Source: Iris pallida
Taxonomy: Eukaryota > Streptophyta > Magnoliopsida > Asparagales > Iridaceae
Length of the DNA: 64,000 bases
NCBI GenBank assembly: GCA_029216955.1
Contig: JANAVB010003400.1
Span: 17,179,951 to 17,243,950, forward strand
Reading direction: 5' to 3'
The position numbers and the translations under genes are program-made. Of this stretch, positions 9,540 to 21,409 are shown in pieces. The notes beneath the pieces were generated by a model that was not told the origin of the DNA, made no database searches, and worked only from the letters and a program-made list of their open reading frames with translations. The stretch's first letter is position 1. Each line of letters opens with the position of its first letter.

Positions 9540-9815
9540 AAAATAATGCACGAAGTGCAACGAGTTAATTATGAATGTGCGTTAAAATAAAAGTGATAAG
9601 TCGATATCAAATGTGTTAAACGGATTTGAGCATTGACTTTGAATGTCGAAAATAAATTGCTGCACAAGGTGCAAGGAATATCGAAAATAAGTCGTTGCAC
9701 GATGTGCAACGCATGTCGGAAGTAAAATTATTGTACGTGGTGCAACGCATATCAAATTAATCGTTGCACGGAGTGCAAAGGAGATTGGAAATAAATCGTT
9801 GCACGAGATGCAACA
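9540..9815 (+). repeat. Recurring GTTGCAC/GTGCAAC hairpin units
   Basis: About six units spaced roughly 45 bp apart each contain an inverted pair such as GTTGCACGATGTGCAAC or GCACGAAGTGCAAC, joined by AT-rich spacers like GGAAATAAATC. Each could form a short stem of seven pairs with a three-base loop. The conserved stem with variable spacer is seen directly; a role in RNA folding is inference. Confidence 0.75.
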
Positions 9816-10011
9816 GAAATAACTGAAATCGTAAATCGATAGAATGAATCATTCGGTTGCACACCGAACTTGTGTTGGCAAATGAAAACATTTGCCGAGT
9901 TGTGTCGAATTTTGATAGAATCAAAGTTACGGTTGTGATCACGCACGATCACTGCAGAAATCGTGAGTCGAAAGAGATTGTTGGGTTATACTAAGTATAA
10001 TGCGAGGAAAA

Positions 10012-10095
10012 TGACTTGATTTTCGAGTGGTATATGCCATACCACGTATGCGATGAATGACTTGATTTCGAGTGGTATATGGTATACCACTTTTG
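10012..10095 (+). repeat. Two copies of a hairpin GTGGTATATG(C/G)NATACCAC unit
   Basis: Two ~46-bp units, each TGACTTGATTT(T)CGAGTGGTATATG followed by ATACCAC and GCGATGAAT. The core is a perfect or near-perfect palindrome. A related half-site GAGTGGTATATTC lies immediately before the 3' LTR at 12481-12493. Confidence 0.75.
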
Positions 10096-10369
10096 CGATG
10101 AATTGCATCGACGCGTTGTGAGAATTGTGGAAGGTTTGTCCGCAACAGACGAGAGAGCACCGAGACTCGATTGAAAATTTGTATGACGGTATGTTGATGC
10201 AAGTGTTCTTCGAAAATCAGTTGGGACGATAAGGCGAGACACGTATCAATGAATGATACGTCGGACAAAAATTTTAAGTCGGTTAGACGACCGAGACTAG
10301 CGGAACGATTATGTCTTGAAGCAATAATCGGATCGACGGGAAAGGAAAAGTCGAACTTACAAACGAGTC

Positions 10370-10620
10370 GCACGACTTGCGATCTCGATAGAAATGTTAG
10401 GCGAGGCAAATCGAATCGCACGACTTGCGATCTCCATAGAAATGTTAGGCGAGGCAAATCGAATCGCACGACTGCGATCTCGATAGAAATGTTAGGCGAG
10501 GCAAATCGAATCGCACGACTGCGATCTCGATAGAAATGTTGGGCGAGGCGAATCGAATCGCACGACTTGCGGCCTCGATAGAAATGTTAGGCGATGCGAA
10601 TCATAATCGGATCGCACGAT
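10370..10620 (+). repeat. ~47-bp tandem repeat array (GCGAGGCAAATCGAATCGCACGA units)
   Basis: Five units of about 47 bp, containing TCGCACGACTTGCGATCTCG and then ATAGAAATGTTAGGCGAGGC, with minor substitutions; the last unit diverges. The array keeps one frame open (10249-10533), but the translation is simply the repeat. Confidence 0.85.
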
Positions 10621-12493
10621 GTGCAACTTCGGTGAAGAGTTGGTTGATGCGAGTAATCGTGCCTAAGAAATAGTTGGTAACTCAGTTACGCGATCAAAGT
10701 ATAGCGAGATGCGGAGAATCGAAAAACGAGTTGATGCGTATGGAAAAGTTTGTTGCGAACTTGGACATATGCAATGCAAGTTGTCGATGTTGAAACAGAT
10801 TCAAAGTTGACCCTTACGCTATCGAAATTGATACGACGTATCGAGATCGATACATAAGGAAACATAAGCACGATATGGGAATACAAAATGGAGTGCACCT
10901 CACGCTATCAAAGTTTTGTAAATAACAGTGCGAGAATGAAACGAACTGGTTGATCATGAACCTTGTGATTAATCAAGACGAGACTATAAGTCATCGACGG
11001 TTGTTCGATGCGTATAGCATCTCGTGTGTCGACCGCAAATAAGATAGACCCGAACTCAGTACAAGTAGATGTTTCGTGAATTACGAAATCATCGATGGTA
11101 GTGCGTGACTTTACTCGGAGGATAGTTGTGCATCAGTTGCGCCGATAGAAATAGCTTTGTTCGAAATTGGGTAGTCGCATAGAAATCGTCGGAACGTGAT
11201 TTGACTCCGAAATAAGATATAGCATGGTTCGTAGTAAACTGTCCTTCGGTGATGATCCACAATTATCGAGCGTAGCTTCGGGGCAGCTGACCCGAGAAGA
11301 CTTGACCGCCAAATTAAATTTAATGCTACAGACCGTAAGATGACCCATGCGATATCGCATATGAGATTGCATCGATAACAAATGTAACATGGTGCATGTT
11401 GACGATAAGTTTAGGCGATCGAGAATTGTTGGAACAACTTTCGATTGAGAATGATATAGTTAGATTTTGAGTATTCGTCGGATGAATGCTTGAATGGTTA
11501 TGTTGGTCGACGATCGAACTAGAAATTCACCAACGAACTTGGTGATTTGGATAGGCGATTGTGAGAATCGTGCTACGCACGAGCGCGAACGATAAGGGAA
11601 TGACTTACGAGTCATGTCGTTAGATTCAGATTCACCTTGCAATTGAGCTTACGTGAATCGAACTTATATTCGATGTTGCGAGACGAATAAGTTGGGAATT
11701 TGGCTAGTGAATTTCTACTCGTTAGGAAATCGAATGTAAGACGCGTCGTAAAGACCTTCGTGTTAAGGCGATCGTAGCCTTGAGCATCGTCGACCGGAGT
11801 TAAACTTGTGTCGGATAGATTGTAGCCTTTGTGCAATGTCAATTTGAGTTGCGTCGGGAGAAGTTAAGCACGGTGTCTAGGTAAGTAACCTAGCGGGCGT
11901 AGTCCCGGATGTTGATAAGGAAATCGTATCGAGATAAGTTGTATAGCCAGACTACGAAAATAGTTGGGCGGCGACTTTGAACGCAAGGCGTTGCGGAGAC
12001 TCGTTGTGATTGGATGCGATGGCTTGACGCGACGCATAGAATTGATAGTCCCGATGAAACATACAAAACGAGAAATGCAATTTTGAATAGCGTCGCGTGC
12101 AGTGACTTTATTGAATGAATCACGTATGTATCGAATATACGTATGCGATAAAATTTCGAGAACAGTTGCTAAAGATAAGTCCGATCGAGAGTACGAGATG
12201 GAAAGCATAGGATTGAAATTTACCTGTCAGCTTTGTTCCAATTTGCTACCACAGGAATTGGTCAAAATACATATATCTTCGGGACGCCTTGAATATAGGT
12301 ACGGATCCAAATCGAGTTGTATACAAATTCAAATCGAGCTGTAGGGAGGACTTTGAAATGTTAATGAAAAGCTTGCGAGATAGTGTGAAACTGAACAACA
12401 TTGGTGGGACGAGATCGTGAAACGATCTATAAAACACTTAGTCGAAGTATTGGTTTTGGTTCGAGGATGAGCCTTGTTTTGAGTGGTATATTC

Positions 12494-14872
12494 TGTAATG
12501 CCCCGCTCTGCACGGTGCATTATGCTGAGACGTTGACTCAACAAGTCGCGTTGACCGAATAAAATGTATCGATGCGAGTCGATACGAGAGTTACGTTGTC
12601 CCGAGCAACGCATCGATCTAAGTCGATGCGAAGAGTTGCCTTATCCCAAAGAATGCATCGAGTAAGTCGATGCGAAGTGCCGCGTTGCCCCGAAGGATGA
12701 GTGCGTTGAATCGGTTCGAAGATTCTAAGAAATCGAATCGACCAAGGTGCAAGTCTGAATCGATACAAGTATTAACTTTAGTTGGTTTAATGTGCAGTCT
12801 ATACGTTGACGCGTAAATATTAGTGGTCGACATTCTGCCTTATTCAGTAAGGGGTCCGCGAAAGCAAATCGTCGCCTTGCGACGGGCTGAGACTTGGGCA
12901 CGGTAAGCCCAATCGGACGTATAATTCAATGAAGCACGAAGTTCTCGAATGGTTAAGTCAGGAGAGTTGGCCGTGCAACGAAGGTATGAAATCGAGCCGC
13001 ATCGGCTCGGCGAAACGACAAGGCGTATCGACTCAAGGTGGGAGGATTGACTCTTCTTTTTACTCCTTCATGCGATAAGTCAGAATATATCATTGTATGC
13101 TAAGTTAACCTATCAACGCCACGGGCATGGTCTGATCGAAAGATAAATCGTAAAGTGAGTCGAACACTAGTTAGAACAATTGAAATGAAACGTGCATCAT
13201 ATGCACGAGTCGCTATAGAACATTAGATATCGCAAAGGCGAGCGCCTCGGTGCGCAAGCCGCAAGAACATGGGATAACTGTATTCTGCGAGTCCCTTAGT
13301 GCACGAACCATATCATGCCTTCGTGCACGAGTTAGAAATGTTAGAACATTAAAGGATAATTGGCGAGCGCCCTAGTGCGCAAGCCACGGACATTGAACAC
13401 TAAGTCGTAGACATGGAAATACGGTCGAAACGTGCCTACGTGCATGAGATAATAAAAGATGGCTTCGTTGCGAAAGAATATAGTTGTGGCATGAATGTGG
13501 CGGAACTGTCAGATATGGCATGATGCCTCGAAAGGTGTTCGGGACCTTCGGGTCATTCGGTTGACGAATATTGAGTTGAGGCACGATGCCATTGAACATT
13601 GAAACGAAGTATGAAACGTAAGAACATAGAAAGTTAACGGAAGAAATACGGGATGGTAAAGTCTGAGTCTGGGACTCAAGGATATGCTTGGTTGTTTGAA
13701 TAATAAGGCGTTGCATGGTCGAATGGAATGGACGAGAGATTAAAAGTGATAATCTCCCGTGCACGGGTGTTCCCTCGAACGGTTAAATGCCGGAGCGCCC
13801 CGGAACCGTTTGGCCTAGGAGGAAATGTTATCTTTGATAGGCGCACATCCTTAAGACGACTAACACTCGCTTTTAGATGGAAAAAAGCCACAAATTTATT
13901 GTATGCAGCGGTAACATTTCGGTTGTTTGGGATAGCACCCCAACCCGTGAAACGCCGGACTACCCAAATTCGAGAAAAGAAGGAGTGAAAAGAAAGTAAG
14001 AAAACTCCTTTAGTCCATTCCGGCACGGATACTCCAAGACCTTCATATAGCTAAGGAACGATGGGTTGAAAGTGTAGGCACGTATGTGTCCCGCACACAT
14101 AGAACCTGCTTAGAGATGCACTTATAACATGATAGGGAAGGAATGGGGGGCATTCACCTTGCATCGGTGCAAGGGCGAGTGCGTCGACTTGGTAAGAAGT
14201 CGCGCTACGAAACAAACACGAGATTGCTTGTCTGCTTGCCTATTCAATTCGAATAACATGCTTGCCATGATAACATGCTTTACTGCTTTCGAATATGCCA
14301 TGAAATTGACCCTAAGGAGAACATAGCAAGATCATAAGCTAAGTTGCCTGATTCAACCTAAATACTACAATGTCGGTTTGGAAAGAAGATCTTTGCATCA
14401 GTTTATGTGAGGACGAATGTACTGACCCCCACTAGCTTTCATGCAGGGTGCAGGAAATGGATGGCTCGCGGCAAAGCGTTGCTTGAACGCGTTGAGGCTT
14501 GAAATGCCGAAGCGTATTGAAGCGTGCGATCGCATTGACGCTCGGACTTGCAACAGGATTGATGCGGCCGAGATATAGAAGGCATGATGTATGGAACAGT
14601 GAAATCCTTTATGGACAAGAGAGAACCTGAGTGTTGTAGCCAATCTGGCATATATCGTTAGGCTATTGAAAGCCTTTGTAATCTCAGTTCGAATATAAAT
14701 AAAGAGAATTGTTTCGTATACTCTGTTTTTCTTTCGTTGTTTGATATCGAATCAAAAGATAACCATTTGAGAACTTGTCATCTTGCCTAGCATTAGTGCA
14801 ACTCCAGGCTCGTGCGGCATCACACCCCCTGCGAGGACGATAATTCGGGTGATTCCGGGTCGGGGCATGACA
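12494..14872 (+). repeat. LARD1 right LTR (2379 bp)
   Basis: Starts TGTAATGCCCCGCTCTG and ends GGGGCATGACA, followed by the second ATTGA. It aligns along its whole length with the left LTR. A small insertion near 12715-12735 (a TTCGAAGATTCTAAGAAATC word) accounts for most of the length difference. Confidence 0.92.
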
Positions 14873-15206
14873 ATTGATGCATGGTTGTTTGCATGCTCAT
14901 TATTGTCTGCATCTGCTGCATCATTGTCATAATGCTTTGCAACATATTCTCGAGATTATCGATGCTCTGTCGATCACTACCACCTTCTTCTTCATTACTC
15001 GTCACATACACAAATTTTGTATGTGGACTCCCAGATGGAGAAGTGTGCAGGGAAGTATTACTGGAATTAGTACTGCTTGACCCTGATTGGGAGGCAACAT
15101 TGCATCTAGGTTCACCAGAAATGCTTTTTTCTGAAGTCTGGAGTGACCTGTCATCAGACCGGGATGTAGAAGGATCAAAAACTGGGACATTGCTACTCCT
15201 AGTCAC
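14873..15206 (-). pseudogene. Tat-type gag, N-terminal part (split by LARD1)
   Basis: The minus strand encodes MTRSSNVPVFDPSTSRSDD, a serine-rich stretch, and then an amphipathic, probably coiled-coil segment NLENMLQSIMTMMQQMQTIM up to the ATTGA junction. Across LARD1 the frame resumes at 6871 with further gag sequence (a PQPIVGNIPVSVMQQAQL segment). This is the usual Gag N-terminal region ahead of the capsid. The insertion site is exact because the 5-bp duplication is preserved on both sides. Confidence 0.7.
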
Positions 15207-16557
15207 GAGAATGGGATTATCCTATTATGGAGTCTAAAGCATGCTAGAAGACAGTCTCAATCGGGAACGAGTTTCTTGATAAACACCTTTCTGGTGAAAG
15301 GCTCTTTGTCCTCTGGATGAAGAGGAGATGAATATGCTTGATCATCCCCTCGACTTGAATTTGCATAAACCGAGGCCACTGGTAACTCATCTTCATTATC
15401 AGAAAGTTATATGAAAAGTCTGACAGATTTGGTTGCAACCTTTGGAAGACAAATTGCCTAGCTGGTTGATCAACTGTCTTTGAACAACTACACTTGATAA
15501 CAATCTTTGCACATGAATGTCTTTAACGAGACACGTCATTTTTTATGACACCTCTATTGATTTGCGTTTGTGCCGAAGCATTTCACGCAGATCAACAGAA
15601 GGATGTATGACCTACTTTTCCTTTTTATGCGCCTGGACAGAGTCCGTGCATGGAAAGTTGGTTTATGAACTTGTCGACCTATTTATGTACTTGGAAGAAC
15701 CCAATACTTAGTTCTTAAGAAGTTTTGCCATGTGAACTCATTTTATATACATTGGGAGGCAACACACATGAGTTCACAGCATGTGAAAGAGAAGCAGATG
15801 GAAGACTAGGATGCATAGATTTCACTCTGTACAGCTTCCCATCGTCTGCACGCATAACAAGGAGAGGCGCATGAATTGGAGCCTCTTCATGACGCGTAGA
15901 ATCTGTCGAGGAAGAAAGTCTATGGAAGACATATTTCTTTTCTATAGTCATGCATCTAGAGTTCTGTATTTAGGCAAAGCTCGTCTCCTTATTGACCAAA
16001 TATAAGGCAAAAGTTCCAACATTTAAATCTTTGGCATCATAGTGTTTTCCTCGGCCAAAGGTCAAATGTTGTGTATTCTTTTTGTCGAAGTTAGAGCAAG
16101 TAGCTCTGTCACTGATGACAACCTTGTTTTTAGACGCATGATTGACATGCGCCTTCTTGGTGTTTTTCTTCCAGTGGGAAGCACAGGGTTTGTTTGATGG
16201 CTAACTGGCAGAGCCCCTCCTGGACGCATGATGAATGTCATGCGTCTCAGCAGCAAAAACTTCTTTGGACACGGCTGTGACTGATACTAAGCCATGCGCC
16301 TCCGAGATGTTGTTGGCCAACATTGGCCAGAGCCTCCCCTTGCATCAGCGGCGTTAGGAAGAGCAGAAAGAGACTTTGTGACCCAGAATTTATGACCCCG
16401 CTTAGCTTTTTGTTCCTTGGTGGCCAGAGTTGTCTATTTGTCCGACAGCACTGCTTCGTATGCTTGTTGGTCAAGTTGTTTGACCAACATCTTCTCAATA
16501 GAACCAAACTTTGTTACATCAGATTGGCCACCACTTTCTCGTCGGTGAAGAAAGTCG
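15207..16557 (-). other. Leader region of the Tat-type element
   Basis: About 1.35 kb between the PBS and gag on the minus strand. Fragmented open frames exist. One just after the PBS contains VKQLDQQAYEAVLSDK and another holds RRRMSIMRLKTRLSSVTELL, but both are interrupted by stops and I recognise no domain. Tat/Ogre elements often carry an extra ORF upstream of gag; this could be its remnant, which is inference only. Confidence 0.45.
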
Positions 16558-16575
16558 TCCCCAGTAGAGTCGCCA
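16558..16575 (-). promoter_or_regulatory. Primer binding site of the Tat-type element
   Basis: On the minus strand it reads TGGCGACTCTACTGGGGA, the PBS form typical of Tat/Ogre elements (TGGCGACTC..CTGGGGA, usually attributed to an arginine tRNA). It lies a few bases inside the LTR end. This is the main evidence for lineage and orientation. Confidence 0.8.
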
Positions 16576-16838
16576 TTTTTGTTTCAACACAAAAAGGAGT
16601 CCAGAAATGTTGAATCCTTTGTATTATTGTAAAAAAGACATCAAGAATCTTTAACAAGAATTACGAGTATAATAGAATCTGGGATTGGGACGATGGAGAT
16701 TAAGTCTACTCCGACTTCTTTACTCCGTTGACGATCTGATGCAAAAGTTGATGAAGCTTGTCTGTTGATGAACTCTTGGTAGTAAGGGGAAACTATATCA
16801 CTGAAAGTTCTCTCTCTCTGAAGGTTCCTAGCAAAGAT
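16576..16838 (-). repeat. 3' part of the Tat-type LTR
   Basis: LTR sequence next to the PBS, read on the minus strand from 16838 down to about 16576, ending near GTTGAAACA. It is separated from the rest of the same LTR (31674-32318) by LARD2, which duplicated AAGAT on insertion. Together the two parts give an LTR of about 0.9 kb. Confidence 0.65.
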
Positions 16839-17228
16839 TGTAACTACCACTTTTTCAGAAGAGGGATATTTTTGACTTTTCCTATTTCATGTTATTATTT
16901 TGAATTCAAAGTATATTTTTAATGATAGATTAATATTACAAAACTAGAATTTACATTTTTGGATTAATTAATTAAAATAGTGCATATGTGATATTTTTAT
17001 ATGACTAGTGATTAGCCTTTAGTTAGAATAGTGGTTAGTGATCCTAGAGTACCTAAACCAACTTGACATGACCACCCAAGTAGATGATTAAGACTAGCCT
17101 AATTGAATTTTGGTTAGCCTCTAGCTAGACTAGCATTATTAATTAGAAAATTTGACTAAAAACATAATTAGGAAGAAATGCTTATTTCCTTGCCCAAAAT
17201 CCTAACCCTCTATGGCAGCCAACTTCCT

Positions 17229-17235
17229 TATAAAG
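17229..17235 (+). promoter_or_regulatory. TATA box of the LARD2 left LTR
   Basis: TATAAAG in the context CTTATAAAGCATAACTTC, between an upstream CCTAACCCT word and a downstream AAAACCCTAATCC word. The right LTR keeps the same arrangement at 22632-22638. Transcription start is inferred to lie about 30 bp downstream. Confidence 0.6.
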
Positions 17236-17849
17236 CATAACTTCATTATCTTCCTCCCTCTTTCATTCAAAACCCTAATCCTAATTTGAATTTTTTTTTT
17301 CCAAATTGTTCCTACCATCAATTCTTCTCCAAATTGACCCAAATTAGTCTCATTCTTTTCCCCATAGTGGGAAGAAGGCTTTATTGGCAAGCTTGGAGGG
17401 ATTAGAGCACTTGGAGCTTGAAGGGATTCTCGATCTAAGGGATTTTGTATTAAAAATCTATCTCCCATTTGGTATGAGCATTCTAACCCTCTAAAATCCA
17501 TTAAATCAGAGTAGAGGCATTCAATAGGGACCCCCATGCATTAGGGTTGCCATGGAGAAGAGTTTTGACTCTTCGTCCTCTCATTGTAGATTTTTTCCTT
17601 TGTATTTTAACCCATTTTGGGGAAAATCCGAAAATAGGATTTTAGGGTTTGTAAAATTGGTAAATTAGGCCATTCTAGTGATATAGGACACGTGGATGAG
17701 CTTTGGGTGAAGTTTGAATCCATTTGGAGTGCGTATCATGGACTTGTCCGATACACACGCCAAGTGTTTGACAAAATGACCAAGTAGACACCCATGGCTC
17801 TAAATCTTCCATAGGCCCTTGATCTAGCTAAGTATGGCATTTAGATTGG

Positions 17850-17850
<1 letters not shown>

Positions 17851-17911
<61 letters not shown>
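17851..17911. repeat. (AT)n microsatellite
   Basis: Pure AT dinucleotide run of about 60 bp in the left LTR. The right LTR has only a short version at about 23253-23265, so the run expanded or contracted after insertion. Confidence 0.95.
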
Positions 17912-17914
<3 letters not shown>

Positions 17915-18036
17915 TCATATATTTAATTATATTTACATGTTTATAGGAGGGGGGCTATGGAGACTGATTTGGGTATTTGTATGTGTTTATATAACATGGG
18001 ACTGTTGAATGCAAGGACTGTTAGACTGATATTTAA

Positions 18037-18038
<2 letters not shown>

Positions 18039-18074
<36 letters not shown>
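18039..18074. repeat. (GT)n microsatellite
   Basis: GT dinucleotide run of about 36 bp; a shorter GT run follows near 18118-18130. The right LTR has GT runs at 23455-23478. Confidence 0.95.
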
Positions 18075-18075
<1 letters not shown>

Positions 18076-18479
18076 ACCTTAGATATCTAGGTGAGGGATT
18101 ATGAACTGAATTTAGCATTGTGTGTGTGTGTTTTGTTGAGTAGTTGGTACATAGAGGTATATAGAGATAAAGATGTATGTGTATCCCTATAGGTAGACAG
18201 GTGGCTGTATGCAGGGGATAGGAATAGGCATGGTATGTGGGAGCTTGGAGAGGCCTCAACAAGCATGGATTTGACCCCATGTGCAGTGCATTGTAGTGCA
18301 CAGGCAGCAGGAATCAAGGTCTTCACTGCAGGCCATTGAGTGCAGGCATGGAGTGGGTCCAGGTGGGTTTGTAGTGACAGCAAGGGTCTTGTTGAGTGTG
18401 GTTAAGTTAGGTATCATTCATTGGATAGAGTGTGTGTGGGTTGCAAGAGTATTAATTAGAGAATTTCATGTGTTAGTCC

Positions 18480-19350
18480 AGTCCTTATTACATTTATATC
18501 AATCATGGAAGGGGATTTGTGTGTATCAGTCCTAGTTGATATTGGTGTCAGCCAGTTGGGGATTGTTCTAGGTATCAGTCACTTAATTGTTAAATCCATT
18601 GTATCTTAAGTTCAGTCCAAATTTTGCTTACTGTACAGTCCACATATTAGGTGCATCAGTCCATTTACATTCTCTTCCTTGTATCAGTAAATGTGAGGGT
18701 TGGAGTAGTCCGTCCACATTTCAGTCCCATCCTTTCATTCCCACATCATATGTATTAGTCAGTCCGATTGCTTGGTTCAATGTTCAACCCAGTTATCTTA
18801 TATGCTCAATGTCAATCCCCTTTAGTGTCGGTCACCATATTTATTTTTTAGTCCCCATCTTCATTTTCTTGTATTAGTCTTGATTTAGGGTAGGGAACAC
18901 CAATGTATCATTCCATAGGGCTAGGAGACTATTAGCTAGTAACTAACTTTGAATGGGGAGTTGGGGGTAATGTTGGGCTTGATTTAATAGCACTATATAG
19001 ACTGTTACCGTCACCTTATGGACTGTTGATATATAGATTGTGCAAGTCATCTAATGTTCAGTCCCCATTTATCCTATTGTTCAGTCCATCTCCTTTAATG
19101 TTTTGTCCCTAACTCAAGTTCCTATAGTATTGGTTCAGTCTTTTCATTTCTAGTTCAGATATTAGGATATTGTTCAGTCTTTCCAAATGTTCAATAATCA
19201 TATGTTAATTCCCAGTTTTTAACATATATTCATTCCACTATTTGTTAGTTCAGTCCCTATTAGACACTTAGCTCATTACCTACTGTTTTGCCTACAGTTA
19301 TTCATTTAATGTTCAGATACTTTATTATTTGTTCAGTCCCTTATTCCCAT
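18480..19350 (+). repeat. CAGTCC-rich region of the LARD2 LTR
   Basis: The word CAGTCC, usually within TTCAGTCC, ATCAGTCC or GTCAGTCC, recurs at irregular short spacing; five exact copies lie between 18611 and 18770. The right LTR has the same density at 23820-24560 and 28500-29660. The opposite-strand form GGACTG fills 26220-27360 of the solo LTR. Confidence 0.85.
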
Positions 19351-21409
19351 TTGTTTTGCCTACAGTTGATGAAGTTCCTTGTACCAAAGAGAGATAGGTA
19401 TACAGTTAGAGTGATAAGGTAGTGTGATAGGAATGTGGCTATGGACATTGGCATATGGGTAGAGTATGAGTAAGGAATTTGGCACACAAGTATTTGTATA
19501 CAAGTATAACATGAATACCTTGATATATAGGGATATAGGGGTATGGGTTAGTAGAGTGTGGTGTAGTGAACAATGTAAGGGGAAATAAGTAAGGTAGTCC
19601 AATTAATATTACCTATAGCTTTCTAAATATGTATAAATGTGCTAGGATATGGGTATGGACCTAGATACCTAGACTAGGCCTAATTTGACTAGTTTGACCT
19701 AGCCTAGCAAGGTACAACCTAGTATTGACCTAATTTGACTTCCATGAGTTGAAAAAGGCCTAGAAGCATGTAATAAATGCATTTAAATATACTGTTTATT
19801 CTAAAACACCAAATAACTCTATATATCTCATATATAGGTTTGTGTGACACCACTTTGGGCCTCGATCCTCATTTACTGCTCAAGACGACAGGCGAGTACA
19901 TTATCTGATAGTTTTCATTTATCTGATGATTATTATGATTCAGCTTCTAGTATAATATTACCTGATTCCCAGACACGACACGGATTAGTATTTCTGGATT
20001 CATTTCATATGACACGCATATTATACTAGTCTGGCCTCTATTTCTGGAATCACCTACTGGAAACACTTACGGGCATCACTTACATTCTGGCAAGACTTGT
20101 ACTTGATCTACATGTTGGGATATGAATTCACTGGTACTTGTCGGGCGGGAAAATACTCGAATAGACAAGTAAACATTCCTAATCATGCTAAAACACCCGT
20201 AGTGGTCTAATCTGAAAAGATAGCCTTCGTCGCTAGGCCAAGCGTGCGATGTGCCGTATCTACTACTGGTTTAATATGGAAAGAAAGCCGTCGCACACTT
20301 GCCACGTGTGGGATGTGCCGTATTTACCCCCTATCCATTTACATGTCGAAAACGGTATTTCAATGGTTTAGTACTTTTCTACTGGATTTACATTGTACCC
20401 ACTGGATTCACATCACATCTGTCTGGTTCAGTTATTTTTATTTATAGTCTTTATTGCCATGTTCATCTGATTTACCATGTTTACTCTCCATGTACTTTAG
20501 TTAGCTATTATTCTATTTCGTTTTCTTACTCTTTCTATTTTGTTCATCAAGTATGACTTGCTATATCTATTTTATAGTCTTTGTCATTTAATTGGAACTA
20601 CTAGAGGAGATGTGCTCGTTATATCCTGACGGGATATATTTTTCAGATGATTGCTCAGGGGTTTTGTGTCCCACATACTATGGATCCGAGGAGGAATAGC
20701 AACCATGGGTCCCGATTCTCAGGATTGATTACCGAGAGATTTAGTGACTAGTTTTGACTTGTGTTAGATTCTCTATTAGAACTTGGCATGTAAATATAAT
20801 GAAGATTTTGTTATTAAGACTTGGATTTTGGATTTTGTATTTGGATATTGTTGATGTTTTAGACTTTGTAGTTTATTAGACTTCTTTGATATCTTATCGT
20901 GCTTTAGATTTTGATTGAGTATTTACCATATTTTTGTGCTTGTCCTCCAATTGGGGTTGAGATCTATGATAGGTTCATTATATTACTTTGTGAGTTTGAT
21001 AGTTAGAGTTATAGATAGCGTTCTACCGTCGATGCTGCGGCGTAGGCTGGGTGCTGTCACGCACTCGTGCCCCTATACCGGGTGCGGGTCGTGACACGTT
21101 TTTAGTAGTAGCCCATGTAGGTTGAGATTCGCATTAGTGTGATGTCGTGGTAGTGCAACAATTTAGTTGTACTGCTACGAGCCTGCGATAGGAGATAAGG
21201 AATATGCTATAAGATGAGATGATACTCAATCACAATTAGGACCTCTTGAGAGATTCTTGGGATGACCCCTGAGAATCTCTTTATAAACTATCTCGAAATT
21301 CGATTCCACTTGTCTCTATCTACTCTTCCTTGTCCGTTGTTGAATTTTATTCTTGGTGTTCATTGTTGACTTTGATTTTATAGCAAGATAAATTTTATGG
21401 ACTAAGTTG

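Larger units (their letters stand above)
9224..12493 (+). other. LARD1 internal non-coding region
   Basis: About 3.3 kb between the LTRs. No capsid, zinc-knuckle, protease, RT, RNase H or integrase motif is present in six frames. The longest open frames (for example 9939-10469 minus) are low-information translations of tandem repeats. The region is rich in CGA-containing words, short hairpins (about 9540-9815 and 10012-10095) and a 47-bp tandem array (10370-10620). The right boundary lacks a clear polypurine tract; the nearest purine-rich word is GAGGATGAG near 12462. Confidence 0.8.
6872..14872 (+). mobile_element. LARD1: non-coding LTR element with complete LTRs and 5-bp target duplication
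   Basis: An 8.0-kb element flanked by the 5-bp duplication ATTGA (6867-6871 and 14873-14877) lies inside the Tat gag. LTRs at 6872-9223 and 12494-14872 start TGTAATGCCCCG and end CGGGGC(G/A)TGACA, so their termini are extended inverted repeats. A canonical initiator-Met PBS follows the left LTR. The 3.27-kb interior has no gag or pol domain in any frame, only short spurious ORFs and structured repeats. This matches the class called large retrotransposon derivatives, which move using another element's proteins. In the first ~167 bp the LTRs differ at ten sites, all transitions. The parent family cannot be named; the LTR ends resemble plant gypsy elements. Confidence 0.92.
16839..21096 (+). repeat. 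LARD2 left LTR (4258 bp)
   Basis: Long LTR with a TATA box (TATAAAG, 17229-17235), telo-box-like words (CAAAACCCTAATCCTAATT near 17260-17280), an AT microsatellite (17851-17911), a GT microsatellite (about 18039-18074) and a region densely repeating CAGTCC (about 18480-19350). A deletion near 19377 relative to the right LTR joins two GTTC words. Its 3' end carries the family word CCGGGTGCGGGTCGTGACA. Confidence 0.88.

Noticed and set aside
9939..10469. 176-residue minus ORF in LARD1
   Set aside because: Spans tandem repeats, shows internal repeats only, and no retroelement or host domain.
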